Positions 35,868 through 45,298 of a stretch of DNA of 64,000 nucleotides are shown in pieces. The notes beneath the pieces were generated by a model. It ran no database searches and had not been told where the DNA came from. It saw nothing but the letters and a program-made list of their open reading frames with translations. Location: contig JBBFKY010000005.1 of assembly GCA_037481875.1 (NCBI GenBank), forward strand, positions 62,001 to 126,000, written 5' to 3'. Numbering within the stretch: position 1 is the first letter of the stretch; each line of letters opens with the position of its first letter. The DNA is from Desulfosoma sp. Lineage in GTDB: Bacteria > Desulfobacterota > Syntrophobacteria > Syntrophobacterales > DSM-9756. The translations under genes were made by a program, and so were the position numbers.

Positions 35868-37579
35868 CATTTTGGCACAAGATTGTCTGAGGGCTTGGAG
35901 AGGTGAGACGTCGCCAGCCTCCACAGGGTGTAGGTGCGAAAGCCCCCGCTGAGATTTTTAGCCTGATACCCGTATTGGCGCAGCGCTCGAGCGGCCAGGT
36001 AAGAACGCTGGCCCACATAGCAATAGACCCAGATTTCCCGGTCCTTTGGCAGTTCCGCCATACGCTGCCGTAATCGCCCCAGAGGAATGTGCACCGCTCC
36101 CTCAATGTGCCCGCGTCGGTATTCAAACGCCTCACGCACATCGAGCACAAAGACGTTCTCAGGGCGTTGATCCATCTCGTCGGCATGAATCACTTCCACA
36201 TCTCCTCGAACCACATTGGCAGCGATCATGCCGGCAAGGTTCACGGGATCCTTGGCGGATCCAAACTGTGGAGCGTAGCACAGCTCAGCCTCTTCCAGGT
36301 CAAAAACGGTGCCGCCTTTCTGAACGGCCATGGCAATAACGTCTGTGCGCCGCACGGCTCCCTTTTTGCCCACCGCCTGAAATCCTAGAATTTTTCCATC
36401 CTTCTTGGAAAAAATGAGCTTCATGGCAATGGTTTCGGCGCCTGGGTAATAACTGGCGTGATGACCTGGATGAAGATAGATTTTTTCGCACCGGTAGGGT
36501 TCATCCCATAAGTTGAGGGATTTCAGAACCTTTTCGCTGGGCCCCGTCATGGCCAGGACCTGATCGAAAAGGCCGACCACGGCTGTCCCCTGAACGCCTC
36601 GAAAACGGACATCTCTTCCACATATGGCGTCGGCGGCAAGCCGCCCCTGTCTATTGGCAGGACCCGCTAAGGGAAGAAGGGTTTGTCGGCCCGTGATCAC
36701 GTGAAGCACCTCCACGGCGTCTCCTACGGCCCAAATGGATGGATCACTGGTCTGCATCTTTTCATTCACCAGAATGCCGCCAAGATGCCCCAAGGCAAGC
36801 CCGGCGTCTCGAGCCAACTGAACCTCAGGTCGCACACCCACGGCCACAATGACCAGTTGTGCCGATAGCTCCTCGCCGGAGCGAAGCCTTACCCTGAGTT
36901 CTTCATTTGATCCTCTCTCAATTTTTTCCACCTGGTTTCCCAAACGCAGATCCACCCCTTTTTCCCACAGTGTTTCCTGAAGCGGCCATACCATTTCGGG
37001 ATCACACAGAGGCATGATCTGGGGTTGCATTTCCACCAAAGTCACGTGCAACCCCCGTCGCACCAGATTTTCGGTCATCTCGAGCCCGATATAGCCGCCT
37101 CCTACGACAACAGCTTTCTGCGCATGTCTTTGATCGATCATGCGCCGAATTTCGCGACTGTCCGGAATGCTGCGTACAAAAAAGACACCGTGAAGATCGA
37201 GCCCAGGAATCGGCGGCCTTATTGGCGAGGCACCAGGCGATAGCACCAAGACATCATAGGGTTCCTCATACTCCCGACCCGCTTGATGATCTCGAATGAG
37301 AAGACGTCGGTTTTCTCGATCGATGCGCAGCACTTCCGAATGAAGGCGCACTTCGATACGGAACCTTTGTTGAAACATTTCGGGCGTCGCCACCAAAAGG
37401 TGTTCCTCACGACGAATCACGTCTCCCACGTAATAGGGAAGGCCGCAATTGGCGAAGGAGACAAAGGGTCCTTTTTCGAGAATGATGATTTCCGCCTTTT
37501 CATCGAGCCGGCGTGCCCGTGCCGCACTGGAAGCTCCTCCAGCAACACCTCCGACGATGCAAATACGCTTTCCCGCCAT
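35867..37579 (-). CDS. CoA-disulfide / NADH-dependent persulfide reductase with rhodanese domain
   Basis: 570-residue flavoprotein. FAD domain from IVGGVAGGASSAARARR; the redox Cys45 in FANCGLPYY is the single active cysteine typical of CoA-disulfide reductases; NAD(P)H domain VVVGGGYIGLEM. A C-terminal rhodanese domain (about 465-555) has its catalytic loop at Cys520 (YCYVGQRSY). This fusion matches CoADR-Rhd/Npsr enzymes that reduce polysulfide- or sulfur-derived persulfides with NADH. In a sulfidogen it probably deals with zero-valent sulfur. Monocistronic on the minus strand. Confidence 0.9.
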   Translation of the reverse strand: MAGKRICIVGGVAGGASSAARARRLDEKAEIIILEKGPFVSFANCGLPYYVGDVIRREEHLLVATPEMFQQRFRIEVRLHSEVLRIDRENRRLLIRDHQAGREYEEPYDVLVLSPGASPIRPPIPGLDLHGVFFVRSIPDSREIRRMIDQRHAQKAVVVGGGYIGLEMTENLVRRGLHVTLVEMQPQIMPLCDPEMVWPLQETLWEKGVDLRLGNQVEKIERGSNEELRVRLRSGEELSAQLVIVAVGVRPEVQLARDAGLALGHLGGILVNEKMQTSDPSIWAVGDAVEVLHVITGRQTLLPLAGPANRQGRLAADAICGRDVRFRGVQGTAVVGLFDQVLAMTGPSEKVLKSLNLWDEPYRCEKIYLHPGHHASYYPGAETIAMKLIFSKKDGKILGFQAVGKKGAVRRTDVIAMAVQKGGTVFDLEEAELCYAPQFGSAKDPVNLAGMIAANVVRGDVEVIHADEMDQRPENVFVLDVREAFEYRRGHIEGAVHIPLGRLRQRMAELPKDREIWVYCYVGQRSYLAARALRQYGYQAKNLSGGFRTYTLWRLATSHLSKPSDNLVPK

Positions 37580-37716
37580 AGCCCGTCATCCTCCACGGTT
37601 AATAAACAAGGATCTTCGCCCTTTGCATTTTGCCTCAATAAAACTACAATCCCTTTTCAAGACACGCAAAAGAAAACGGCTCCTCACATTGAAGATTCGA
37701 AATAGTGGAGCGGCAA

Positions 37717-39525
37717 GTGGGGCGGCGATCCGCAAAACGGCGTCAAGACCTATGGACCGTCTTTTGGGTTGTTCTTACGGTCGGGGTTTTTGGAATTCAT
37801 AACGTCTCAAGCTTTGCGGGTTCCATTTCCTATGCCGTGCAGTTCGAAGAAAGCGTCGAGGAAGATTGGCAACGACGCCTAAAACCCCTTTCCGAAACCT
37901 TCGGTCGAAAACAGGAAGGCGCCGCGTCCCTCAACCAACTCAGACGTCGTTTGGAAAAAGATCAAAATATCTTTCGAACTTTTCTTCGATCCGAAGGCTT
38001 TTATGGCTCAGAGGTCACTTATCGAATCGATCGAGACAAAGACACGGTGACAGTGTCATTTTCCGTGAACCCAGGCCCACTGTATCTTTTGAATGAAACG
38101 AAGCTGAACATCTCCCAGGTCCCTTCATCCATTTTTGAACTGTTAAGTCAAACGGCTCGATCTTCCCTGCCCGCGGGTTCGCCGGCTCTCGCAAGCCGAA
38201 TCCAGGACACGGACCAAAAGATTCTGACCGTTCTTGCCGAAAACGGTTATCCCCTGGCTCGCATTGGAGAGAGAAAAGTCATCGTTCGCCATGAGGAGCG
38301 AACCGTAGAGGTTCATTATGACATCGTTTCGGGACCCAAATGTTTTTTTGGTCCGGCCACCGTCACCGGATTGCAAACCGTGCGGGAAGACATCGTCCGT
38401 GCTCGACTCCCTTGGAAGGAAGGCGACGTTTTTGATTCACGGCTCATCACGAAAGCGCAGAACAACCTCATCCTTATGGATCTCTTTTCCGTGGTGCGTA
38501 TCAACCATGCCTCCTCAGCGGATCCCCAGGGACGACTTCCCATGGAAATCACGGTCACGGAAAGAAAGCCTCGCACATTCAAAGGAGGGCTTTTTTACAC
38601 CACGGACGTCGGTCCAGAACTGGACGTTTCGTGGGAAAGTAGGAACCTTTTTAAGGGTAAGGCAAAGGTAGGTGCTGAAACCCAGTTGTCGTCCCAAAAG
38701 AAGGTTTTGGACGGCATGGGATTATGGCGGGATTTTCTGCGCCCGGACCAATTTTTGCAATTCGAGGGCCGAGTGGCTGAAGAAGATTGGGATGCGTACT
38801 GGAGCCGCAGCCTTGGGACCTCCATTTCCCTGGCGCGGGACATCACACCCACGATCAGAGCGGGTGCGGGAGCAGGCTTTCGGCTCTCCAGCGTGGAACA
38901 GATTTCCCATCGGGAAACTTACGGCCTTTTCTTTCTCCCCGCCTTCGTGCGCCTGGATACCACCAACAACCCTCTGGATCCCACTGGAGGATTTCGCTGC
39001 CAGATCCAGACCTCCCCCTATTGGGACGTAACGGACGTCTCCCTGTTTTTTTGGAAGACATCGACAACCGTCAGCACTTACTATGACTGGGCGGGCGACG
39101 GTCGGCTTGTGCTGGCTTCCATCTTTTCCGGAGGGACCATAATCGGGGCCGCTCAGAAGAGCGTCCCTCCGGATGTGCGTTTTTACGTGGGAGGCGGTGG
39201 CAGTGTGCGAGGCTATCCTTATCAAAGTTTGGGGCCTCGAGATGGAAATGACCCCTTGGGTGGTCGGTCCTTTCTTGTCTGGAACGGAGAAATGCGCTGG
39301 CGTTTTCGAGAAAGATACGGTTTTGCGGCCTTCTTGGACGGAGGCACGACTTACGAGAGCACCCTGCCGAACTTTGGAAGAAGTTTTCGATGGGGCACAG
39401 GGCTTGGCTTCCGGTATTATTCCCCTTTGGGGCCTTTTCGTATCGATGTGGCTTTCCCGCTGAACCGTCGCACAGGCATTGACGATGTCTTTCAAATCTA
39501 TGTAAGTTTGGGACAAGCGTTTTAA
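37717..39525 (+). CDS. tamA: Outer-membrane assembly factor TamA (Omp85 family)
   Basis: Omp85-family beta-barrel with N-terminal POTRA domains that works with TamB in outer-membrane assembly. 602 residues. A basic N-terminus and a hydrophobic signal (about residues 13-33) precede POTRA repeats (40-310) and a 16-strand-type barrel (310-602). The Omp85 signature VRGYPYQS appears in the lid loop, and the C-terminal residue is Phe. The GTG at 37717 has GGAG seven bases upstream; GTG 37705 is in frame. tamB lies two genes downstream, with pagL between. Confidence 0.92.
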   Translation: MGRRSAKRRQDLWTVFWVVLTVGVFGIHNVSSFAGSISYAVQFEESVEEDWQRRLKPLSETFGRKQEGAASLNQLRRRLEKDQNIFRTFLRSEGFYGSEVTYRIDRDKDTVTVSFSVNPGPLYLLNETKLNISQVPSSIFELLSQTARSSLPAGSPALASRIQDTDQKILTVLAENGYPLARIGERKVIVRHEERTVEVHYDIVSGPKCFFGPATVTGLQTVREDIVRARLPWKEGDVFDSRLITKAQNNLILMDLFSVVRINHASSADPQGRLPMEITVTERKPRTFKGGLFYTTDVGPELDVSWESRNLFKGKAKVGAETQLSSQKKVLDGMGLWRDFLRPDQFLQFEGRVAEEDWDAYWSRSLGTSISLARDITPTIRAGAGAGFRLSSVEQISHRETYGLFFLPAFVRLDTTNNPLDPTGGFRCQIQTSPYWDVTDVSLFFWKTSTTVSTYYDWAGDGRLVLASIFSGGTIIGAAQKSVPPDVRFYVGGGGSVRGYPYQSLGPRDGNDPLGGRSFLVWNGEMRWRFRERYGFAAFLDGGTTYESTLPNFGRSFRWGTGLGFRYYSPLGPFRIDVAFPLNRRTGIDDVFQIYVSLGQAF

Positions 39526-39549
39526 CGTTGAAGGCCCAAGGAGAAGAGC

Positions 39550-40089
39550 ATGCGCCTGAAGAACTGGATGTTACTCACAGCCTTTGCCCTTGTTTTAGGG
39601 GAATCGACGGCATGGGCTGCGGAAAAATTAGTTTTCGGCATTGGTGTTCGATCCGCCTTCACCGCTATCGAAAAAAAGGAAACCTTTCATCTTCACGAGC
39701 TCATCGCCTACCACACTCTGCCATGGGATTGGCAGTGGAAAGGCGGCTGGGTGGTGGATACTTTCTGGGAAATCCATTTCGGACTTCTGAGCGCCGCCGA
39801 TGAAGAATCTGTTCTGATTTCCACTGGTCCCATGGTAACGCTTCAAACCCCCTGGAAATGGTTGGCTTTCATGGCAGCCTTTCGCCCTGCGTTCCTGGAA
39901 CAACACACCTTTGGTAAAGAAAACCTGGGCGGAGAAATCCAATTCACCGAAGAAATCGGTTTCAATGTAACCCTTACCAAGTACCTTTCCATCGGGTATC
40001 GCTTTCAGCATCTTTCCAACGCCAACCTCTACAAAAACAATCCAGGGTTGGACTTCCATGCCGTTGAACTAAGATGCCTTCTGCCATGA
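39550..40089 (+). CDS. pagL: Lipid A 3-O-deacylase PagL-like outer-membrane enzyme
   Basis: Outer-membrane beta-barrel hydrolase that removes the 3-linked acyl chain of lipid A. 179 residues with a signal peptide ending near AWAAE. The catalytic His154 and Ser156 lie in RFQHLSNAN; the third residue, normally Glu at +14 from the His, is Asp168 (NPGLDF), a conservative swap. It lies 24 bases after tamA and 28 before tamB, an unusual insertion that suggests co-expressed outer-membrane remodelling. Confidence 0.87.
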   Translation: MRLKNWMLLTAFALVLGESTAWAAEKLVFGIGVRSAFTAIEKKETFHLHELIAYHTLPWDWQWKGGWVVDTFWEIHFGLLSAADEESVLISTGPMVTLQTPWKWLAFMAAFRPAFLEQHTFGKENLGGEIQFTEEIGFNVTLTKYLSIGYRFQHLSNANLYKNNPGLDFHAVELRCLLP

Positions 40090-40117
40090 TTTCCCATGAG
40101 ATTCATGGGTATGTAAC

Positions 40118-43100
40118 ATGAGAGGCGTTCTTCGCATTGTAGCGATCGTCGTGGGTGCGTTGGTGCTCTTTGCGGCTGCCCTCTGGGGAGCCATGCAAAG
40201 CCCGGCGGTGAAGCGATGGCTTGCTCACAAACTTTCCAACAAACTTTCCGGGCCTCAGACCACGGTTCGTATAGGAACAATAACCGGCTGGATTCCTTTC
40301 GAGATGGGGATCAGCGAGGTGGAAATCGCCGACGGCCATGGTGCGTGGCTGAGAGCTCAGGACATGTACCTCAAATGGCGTCCCACGCAACTACTTCAAG
40401 GTCGAGTACATATCCAGTTTGTGAGCGTTCGAGAAGCCCGTGTGGCTCGTGGGCCTTTTTCGAATCGCTCTTCCCAGGACGTTCAAGAGCCTACCCCGTG
40501 GACCTTGCCTGTTCTTCCTTTACCTATTCTAGTGGATAAGCTTTTCCTGCATCAGGTGATTTTCGACACGCCGGTCTTAGGCATGTCTCTCGTGGCAGCC
40601 CTTGAAGGTTTCCTCACCTATGATCCTAAGGACGGGATTCAAAAAGTCTTTCTCAAGCTCGTGGCCAACCACGCTCAGCGGGAATCGTTTCTCATCGTGC
40701 AAGCGCTTCTGCAACCCAAGTCGCCTCGATTCCATGGATCTCTTATTTTTTCGGAACAAGAAAACGGTTGGGTCGCCACACGGTTGGCCTTAAAAAACTT
40801 CGGCCCTCTTCACCTCCAAACGCGGCTTCATGGGGACACCGTTGCAAATGTCATCGACACTTTATGGATTGAATCCTTAAACATTGAGTCTCGCCCTTTT
40901 CTTCTTTCAGCCTCGGGAGGCTATCAGCCAGGACCGGCCGTCCTCAAACCCACCTCGTATACCTTGGTAGCCAAAGATCTGGAGCCCTTCGGCGTTCTTG
41001 CGGGTTATCCCATTCGAGGTCAGGCCGAGGGGAAAGGTTTTGTGGAAGGCCCAGTACGACGTCTGCACGGGGAACTTAATCTGCGGCTGAAAAATCTTGA
41101 AAATCCCTCCTGGAGACTTTCCAACGGGGAAACACGATGGATTTGGACCTTTACCCGCGAAGCCTCCCACGAGTCTCCCCAGGTTTCGCTGAACGTGCAT
41201 GGTAAAGCCGAGTCCGTGACAATTCAGGGGAGCTCTCTACCTTCCCTGCAGGATGTGACCGTGGAAACCTCGGTACGCCTCACCCATGACAAAAAAGTGG
41301 ACATGGAAAAGATCCTGCTCAACCTACCCGATCTGGGAACGATGGAGCTGAGCGGGCGTGTCGATCTTCGACAACGGAGCGCCAACGGCCGAATTACCGT
41401 CGCTCTTCCCGATATTTCTTATTTGTCTCTCGCGACACCGAGGCCCGTGGAAGGCGATGGGCTCGGACAGTTGGACTTTTCCGGAACATGGGACAACATG
41501 ACCGTCCTGACAAACCTGCAAGGCAGCCGTCTTGCCTACGGGGAGGCGTTCTGGACCGACTGGCATGTGCAGTTTTCCGTCATGGGCCTTCCTCAAAATC
41601 CAAAGGGAAAGATCACCTCGCGAGCTCTTTACGGCAAAGGTCCTTGGCGTTTGGATCTGGACTTTGCCAAAGAAGGCCCCAGACTGGATCTACCTCGAAT
41701 ATTCTTTCGGTGTTATGACGCTTCACTTAAGGGCTCGTTGCAAACCCACCTGGAAAGCTACCGGACATCAGGTTTGCTGGACCTCACCATCCCCAGGCTG
41801 GACATTTTTCAACCCTTGTTTCCTCAGGACCTTCGTGGAAGCATCAAGGGCACTCTTTCCCTCTCAGAGAAAGGTGATCACCAAGCCATGAATGGGAGCG
41901 TGACGGCACGGTCCCTGACTTTTGCCGATATTTTCATAGAAAACGCGAACCTTTCCGCCCAACTGACATCCCTCTTTCCGGCACCTCAAGGCACCATGAC
42001 CTTGACCGTCAAAAAGCTTGAAAAACCTCCTCTCTCAATAACCCAGGCTCAGGCAAAGGCCGACGGGAATCTTGAAAGGGTGGCTTTCTCCACGCATCTT
42101 CAAGGAACCTTTCACGAACCCTTTTCACTAAAAACAACTGGAACGGCCCGCGTGCATTCCTCCACGAAGGAAATTCAACTTGATACCTTTTCGGCCCGCA
42201 CAGGTCCTGTGGTCCTGCTGTTGGAAAGCCCTTCGAACCTTGTGGTAGATACACAAGGCTGGACTTTGTCTCCTACGGCTTTGCGAGTCGGAGAAGGACG
42301 CGTGGTCGCAGGAGCGCAATGGAACGGTGAAAAACATTCGGTGTCCTTGAAAATGGAAAACCTGCCATTGGAACTTATGGAGCCTTGGGGAGGTCCATCT
42401 TTGCAAGGACGTCTCAACGGCCAGGCTTTTCTACACGGGCCCCAAAACAACCCCCAAGCCACGATGACACTGCACATCGATTCTTTGCGCCGTCCCGGTT
42501 GGCCTGCTCAAGAATCCCTTGCCTTGAAGGCCTCAGCGTGGGCCGTTTCCCGGCAACTGCGTCTGGAAGCGGACATTTTCGGTTTAGGTTCCGAACCCAG
42601 CCGAGTGAATTTGACGCTGCCTATGCGATTTCAATTGAAGCCTATTGATCTGAGCCTTTTCAAGGACGAACCTTTATCGGGAACCCTTTCCCTTGCCGTA
42701 GCGCTGGAACGAATCGCAACCCTTCTCGAGCTGGAAGAACACAAAATCCAAGGGAACATGCAGGGTCGCTTGACCTTGGACGGCACCTTGAACCGCCCCC
42801 TTCTTGGCGGCGAAGTGTTACTCACCAAGGGGCGGTACGAACACGAAGATTTTGGACTTCATCTTCAAGATGTCACAGCCCTTTTGGAAGGCACGGGCAA
42901 CGGTGTGAGATTGCGGGAATTGAAGGCTTTCGATGGAAAGAAAGGTTTTCTTCGAGGCCACGGTCAATGTCGGTTGGATCCCGGCGCTGGTTTTCCTTAT
43001 CAGACACGTCTCATATTTGAAGATCTCTCCCCCTTGCATCGCGACGATATCTCTGGAAATCTCGACGGCTTTCTTTCCGTTCAAGGAAGCCTGCGAGAAA

Positions 43101-43969
43101 CGGCATTGGAAGGGACAGTGAGGGTGCGCCCTTTGAGAATCGAACTTCCCAAACGGCTTCCAGCAAATGTGGTGGATTTGGATGTGATCGAAATCCCCCC
43201 TTCGCCAGCATTGAAGTCCTCATCGGCCCGAAAGAACTCGACCTCTTCAGCTCATGGCGTTTTCCTGAATCTTACCCTGGAGTTTCCTGGGATGACGACC
43301 GTGTCCGGTTGGGGTTTGGATTCGGAATGGAAAGGAGCCTTAAAAATCGTCGGTCCCTCCTCAGAGCCGCAACTCACCGGACAGTTGAACATCCTTCGAG
43401 GCCAACTGCTGTTTCTCGATAAACGCTTTCGGCTCACAGAGGGTCATGTCATTTTTGTCGGCGAAACACCTCCGGATCCTGTGATTCACGTTGTAGGAGA
43501 GACGGCCCTTCGTGACATGACCGCATCGGTACGGCTTTCAGGCCGAGCTTCCAGGCCTGAATTGGCTTTGGAATCCTCGCCCCAAAGGCCGCAGGAAGAA
43601 ATTCTGGCTCAGATTCTCTTCGGTCGAAGCGCCACCACTTTGAGCCCTTTCCAGGCCATTCGTCTTGCCAGAACGCTTCAAGCCCTGAGCACCCGAGGTA
43701 ACAGCCATTTCGACGTTCTGGGGAAAGCACGTGACCTCTTGGGGCTGGATCAGTTGGAACTTCTGGGAAGCGGCCTGGGAGAAAGCCTTGGAATCGGTCT
43801 ACGGAAATACCTTGGGGAAAATGTTCGCGTGGACGTGGATCAACGCCTGGAAGAAGGTGACATCGCCGTGAGAGTGGAAGTGGAAATCACCCCAAACATC
43901 ACCCTGGAAAGCCAAGCAGGAACTCAGTCCCGCAGCCGAGCGGGTGTTTTCTGGAAATACGACTACTAA
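40118..43969 (+). CDS. tamB: Translocation and assembly module protein TamB
   Basis: Inner-membrane-anchored, periplasm-spanning AsmA-like protein, partner of TamA and implicated in lipid or protein transport to the outer membrane. 1283 residues. One N-terminal membrane helix (about 5-25) is followed by a long alternating beta-taco repeat region and the C-terminal TamB (DUF490) domain from about residue 950, ending in the typical aromatic GVFWKYDY. In line with tamA and pagL. Confidence 0.92.
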   Translation: MRGVLRIVAIVVGALVLFAAALWGAMQSPAVKRWLAHKLSNKLSGPQTTVRIGTITGWIPFEMGISEVEIADGHGAWLRAQDMYLKWRPTQLLQGRVHIQFVSVREARVARGPFSNRSSQDVQEPTPWTLPVLPLPILVDKLFLHQVIFDTPVLGMSLVAALEGFLTYDPKDGIQKVFLKLVANHAQRESFLIVQALLQPKSPRFHGSLIFSEQENGWVATRLALKNFGPLHLQTRLHGDTVANVIDTLWIESLNIESRPFLLSASGGYQPGPAVLKPTSYTLVAKDLEPFGVLAGYPIRGQAEGKGFVEGPVRRLHGELNLRLKNLENPSWRLSNGETRWIWTFTREASHESPQVSLNVHGKAESVTIQGSSLPSLQDVTVETSVRLTHDKKVDMEKILLNLPDLGTMELSGRVDLRQRSANGRITVALPDISYLSLATPRPVEGDGLGQLDFSGTWDNMTVLTNLQGSRLAYGEAFWTDWHVQFSVMGLPQNPKGKITSRALYGKGPWRLDLDFAKEGPRLDLPRIFFRCYDASLKGSLQTHLESYRTSGLLDLTIPRLDIFQPLFPQDLRGSIKGTLSLSEKGDHQAMNGSVTARSLTFADIFIENANLSAQLTSLFPAPQGTMTLTVKKLEKPPLSITQAQAKADGNLERVAFSTHLQGTFHEPFSLKTTGTARVHSSTKEIQLDTFSARTGPVVLLLESPSNLVVDTQGWTLSPTALRVGEGRVVAGAQWNGEKHSVSLKMENLPLELMEPWGGPSLQGRLNGQAFLHGPQNNPQATMTLHIDSLRRPGWPAQESLALKASAWAVSRQLRLEADIFGLGSEPSRVNLTLPMRFQLKPIDLSLFKDEPLSGTLSLAVALERIATLLELEEHKIQGNMQGRLTLDGTLNRPLLGGEVLLTKGRYEHEDFGLHLQDVTALLEGTGNGVRLRELKAFDGKKGFLRGHGQCRLDPGAGFPYQTRLIFEDLSPLHRDDISGNLDGFLSVQGSLRETALEGTVRVRPLRIELPKRLPANVVDLDVIEIPPSPALKSSSARKNSTSSAHGVFLNLTLEFPGMTTVSGWGLDSEWKGALKIVGPSSEPQLTGQLNILRGQLLFLDKRFRLTEGHVIFVGETPPDPVIHVVGETALRDMTASVRLSGRASRPELALESSPQRPQEEILAQILFGRSATTLSPFQAIRLARTLQALSTRGNSHFDVLGKARDLLGLDQLELLGSGLGESLGIGLRKYLGENVRVDVDQRLEEGDIAVRVEVEITPNITLESQAGTQSRSRAGVFWKYDY

Positions 43970-44072
43970 CAAGACACAGAAACTCTTCCGATCGCGAGCA
44001 AACTCATGTATAAAAATTCACGTGGACGGTTTTCCATCACATAATCTCATAACACAAAAAAAAGGAGTGCTT

Positions 44073-44477
44073 ATGCGACGGTTGCTTTGTGTTTTCATGG
44101 TCCTGGGTCTCATGGTGTCTTTCGGCTGCGCCAAAAAAGAACCTCCGGATGCGGCCAAAGCTTATGTGCAGGAGCAGATCGCCAAGCACAAGGGATTTCA
44201 GATGGACACCTCCAAGCTGAAATACCAGGTGGTGGAGCAGAAGGCGGACACTGCAAAGGTTTCGGTGACGGGAACCATTGAAGTCAACATGGTGTTGCCT
44301 TTGGTCAAGAAGGGCAATGACTGGGTCGTCGAGGAAAAAGCCGAACCGGCTAAGCCCAAGGCAAGTGTTCCACCTCCTGCCGTGAAACAAACCCAGGCTC
44401 CGGCTCCTACCAAAGCCGCTCCTGCAGCCCATGCTCCGCAAGCCAAGCCCGAATCCAAGGCGGAGAAAGCCCATTAA
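44073..44477 (+). CDS. Small lipoprotein of unknown function
   Basis: 134 residues. Signal sequence with lipobox VSFGC (lipidated Cys19). The mature part has a globular stretch (about 25-90) and a low-complexity Pro/Ala/Lys tail that may span the envelope. AAAGGAG lies before the ATG at 44073; an earlier start inside the tamB frame is unlikely. No family recognised. Position suggests an outer-membrane role, but this is only context. Confidence 0.75.
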   Translation: MRRLLCVFMVLGLMVSFGCAKKEPPDAAKAYVQEQIAKHKGFQMDTSKLKYQVVEQKADTAKVSVTGTIEVNMVLPLVKKGNDWVVEEKAEPAKPKASVPPPAVKQTQAPAPTKAAPAAHAPQAKPESKAEKAH

Positions 44478-44759
44478 AAGCTTTTCCCGAAGTACCTTTG
44501 CTGTCCAAAATTTGGGGGCGGACACATAGGTCCGCCCCTACATGTTTGCGCTTCAGAGCGAATGCCGTGGTTACACTGCGCCGGATTTTTCTCGATGAGC
44601 GAACACCTGCCATGCCGATTTTTTATGGGGGCCGACAACATAGGTCCGCCCCTACATGTTTGCGCTTCAGAGCGAATGCCGTTGATGCGATTCAACGAAT
44701 TTTTCACCGGCTGGGCACGGTGGAGAGATTTAGAGCGATTCTTGCTCCAAGGAGAAGCG
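44478..44759. repeat. Two copies of a 45-base repeat with palindromic core
   Basis: Identical 45-base segments at 44524-44568 and 44638-44682 (starting ACATAGGTCCGCCCCTAC, ending GAATGCCGT) lie 114 bases apart. Each ends the right arm of a GC-rich palindrome; the first is GGGGCGGA/TCCGCCCC (44515-44538). The inverted tail ACGGCATTCG also follows the palindrome near 8.07 kb. Between a plus and a minus gene, with no coding signal. Confidence 0.8.
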
Positions 44760-45275
44760 TCACTCTTTGAGGTTTGCTCGACGCCTTGCGCGCTCTTCGC
44801 GCATTTTTTGACGTGCCCGATCCAGTTGTCCTTTAACCCGAACCCGATAGCGTGTCACGGCCCACAGCGCCAACCAATAGCCGGCACATGCCAAAGGCGC
44901 TCCCAAAACCATGCCCCCCACAATTAAAGAAGCCATCACATGCGGTGTCTTTTGCAAAATGAGTCCCACGCGACTGAGGACGGCCTCCGCATGCGCTGTC
45001 GCTTCCGGCAAGAACCAGTGGATCATCCGTGAGCCCACCCAGTAGTTCACAGAATAGATAAAAGGTGCCGTGATCGGATTGGTGATCCAAACACCTGCGA
45101 CAGCGCTCCATTTGTTCCAACCCAGCAACGCGGCACAAAAGGCCGCTACAGGCATCTGAAATCCCATGGTGGGAGACATGCCGATGAAAATCCCCAGAGC
45201 AAACCCCAGAGCGATTTCCTTTGGGTTTCCTCTCATTCGCACAAGCCGATCATAAAATCGACGCAGTTTCTCCAT
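44760..45275 (-). CDS. DUF2062-family membrane protein
   Basis: 171 residues with the DUF2062 pattern: basic N-terminus, NPKEIALGFALGIFIGMSP, GWNKWSAVAGVWITNPITAPFIY, three to four membrane helices, and a strongly basic C-terminal tail. The family is common in Gram-negative bacteria but has no established function. It lies 23 bases after the mechanosensitive-channel gene on the same strand, so co-transcription is likely. Confidence 0.85.
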   Translation of the reverse strand: MEKLRRFYDRLVRMRGNPKEIALGFALGIFIGMSPTMGFQMPVAAFCAALLGWNKWSAVAGVWITNPITAPFIYSVNYWVGSRMIHWFLPEATAHAEAVLSRVGLILQKTPHVMASLIVGGMVLGAPLACAGYWLALWAVTRYRVRVKGQLDRARQKMREERARRRANLKE

Positions 45276-45298
45276 GACCTCACAGATTGAAAAAAGTC

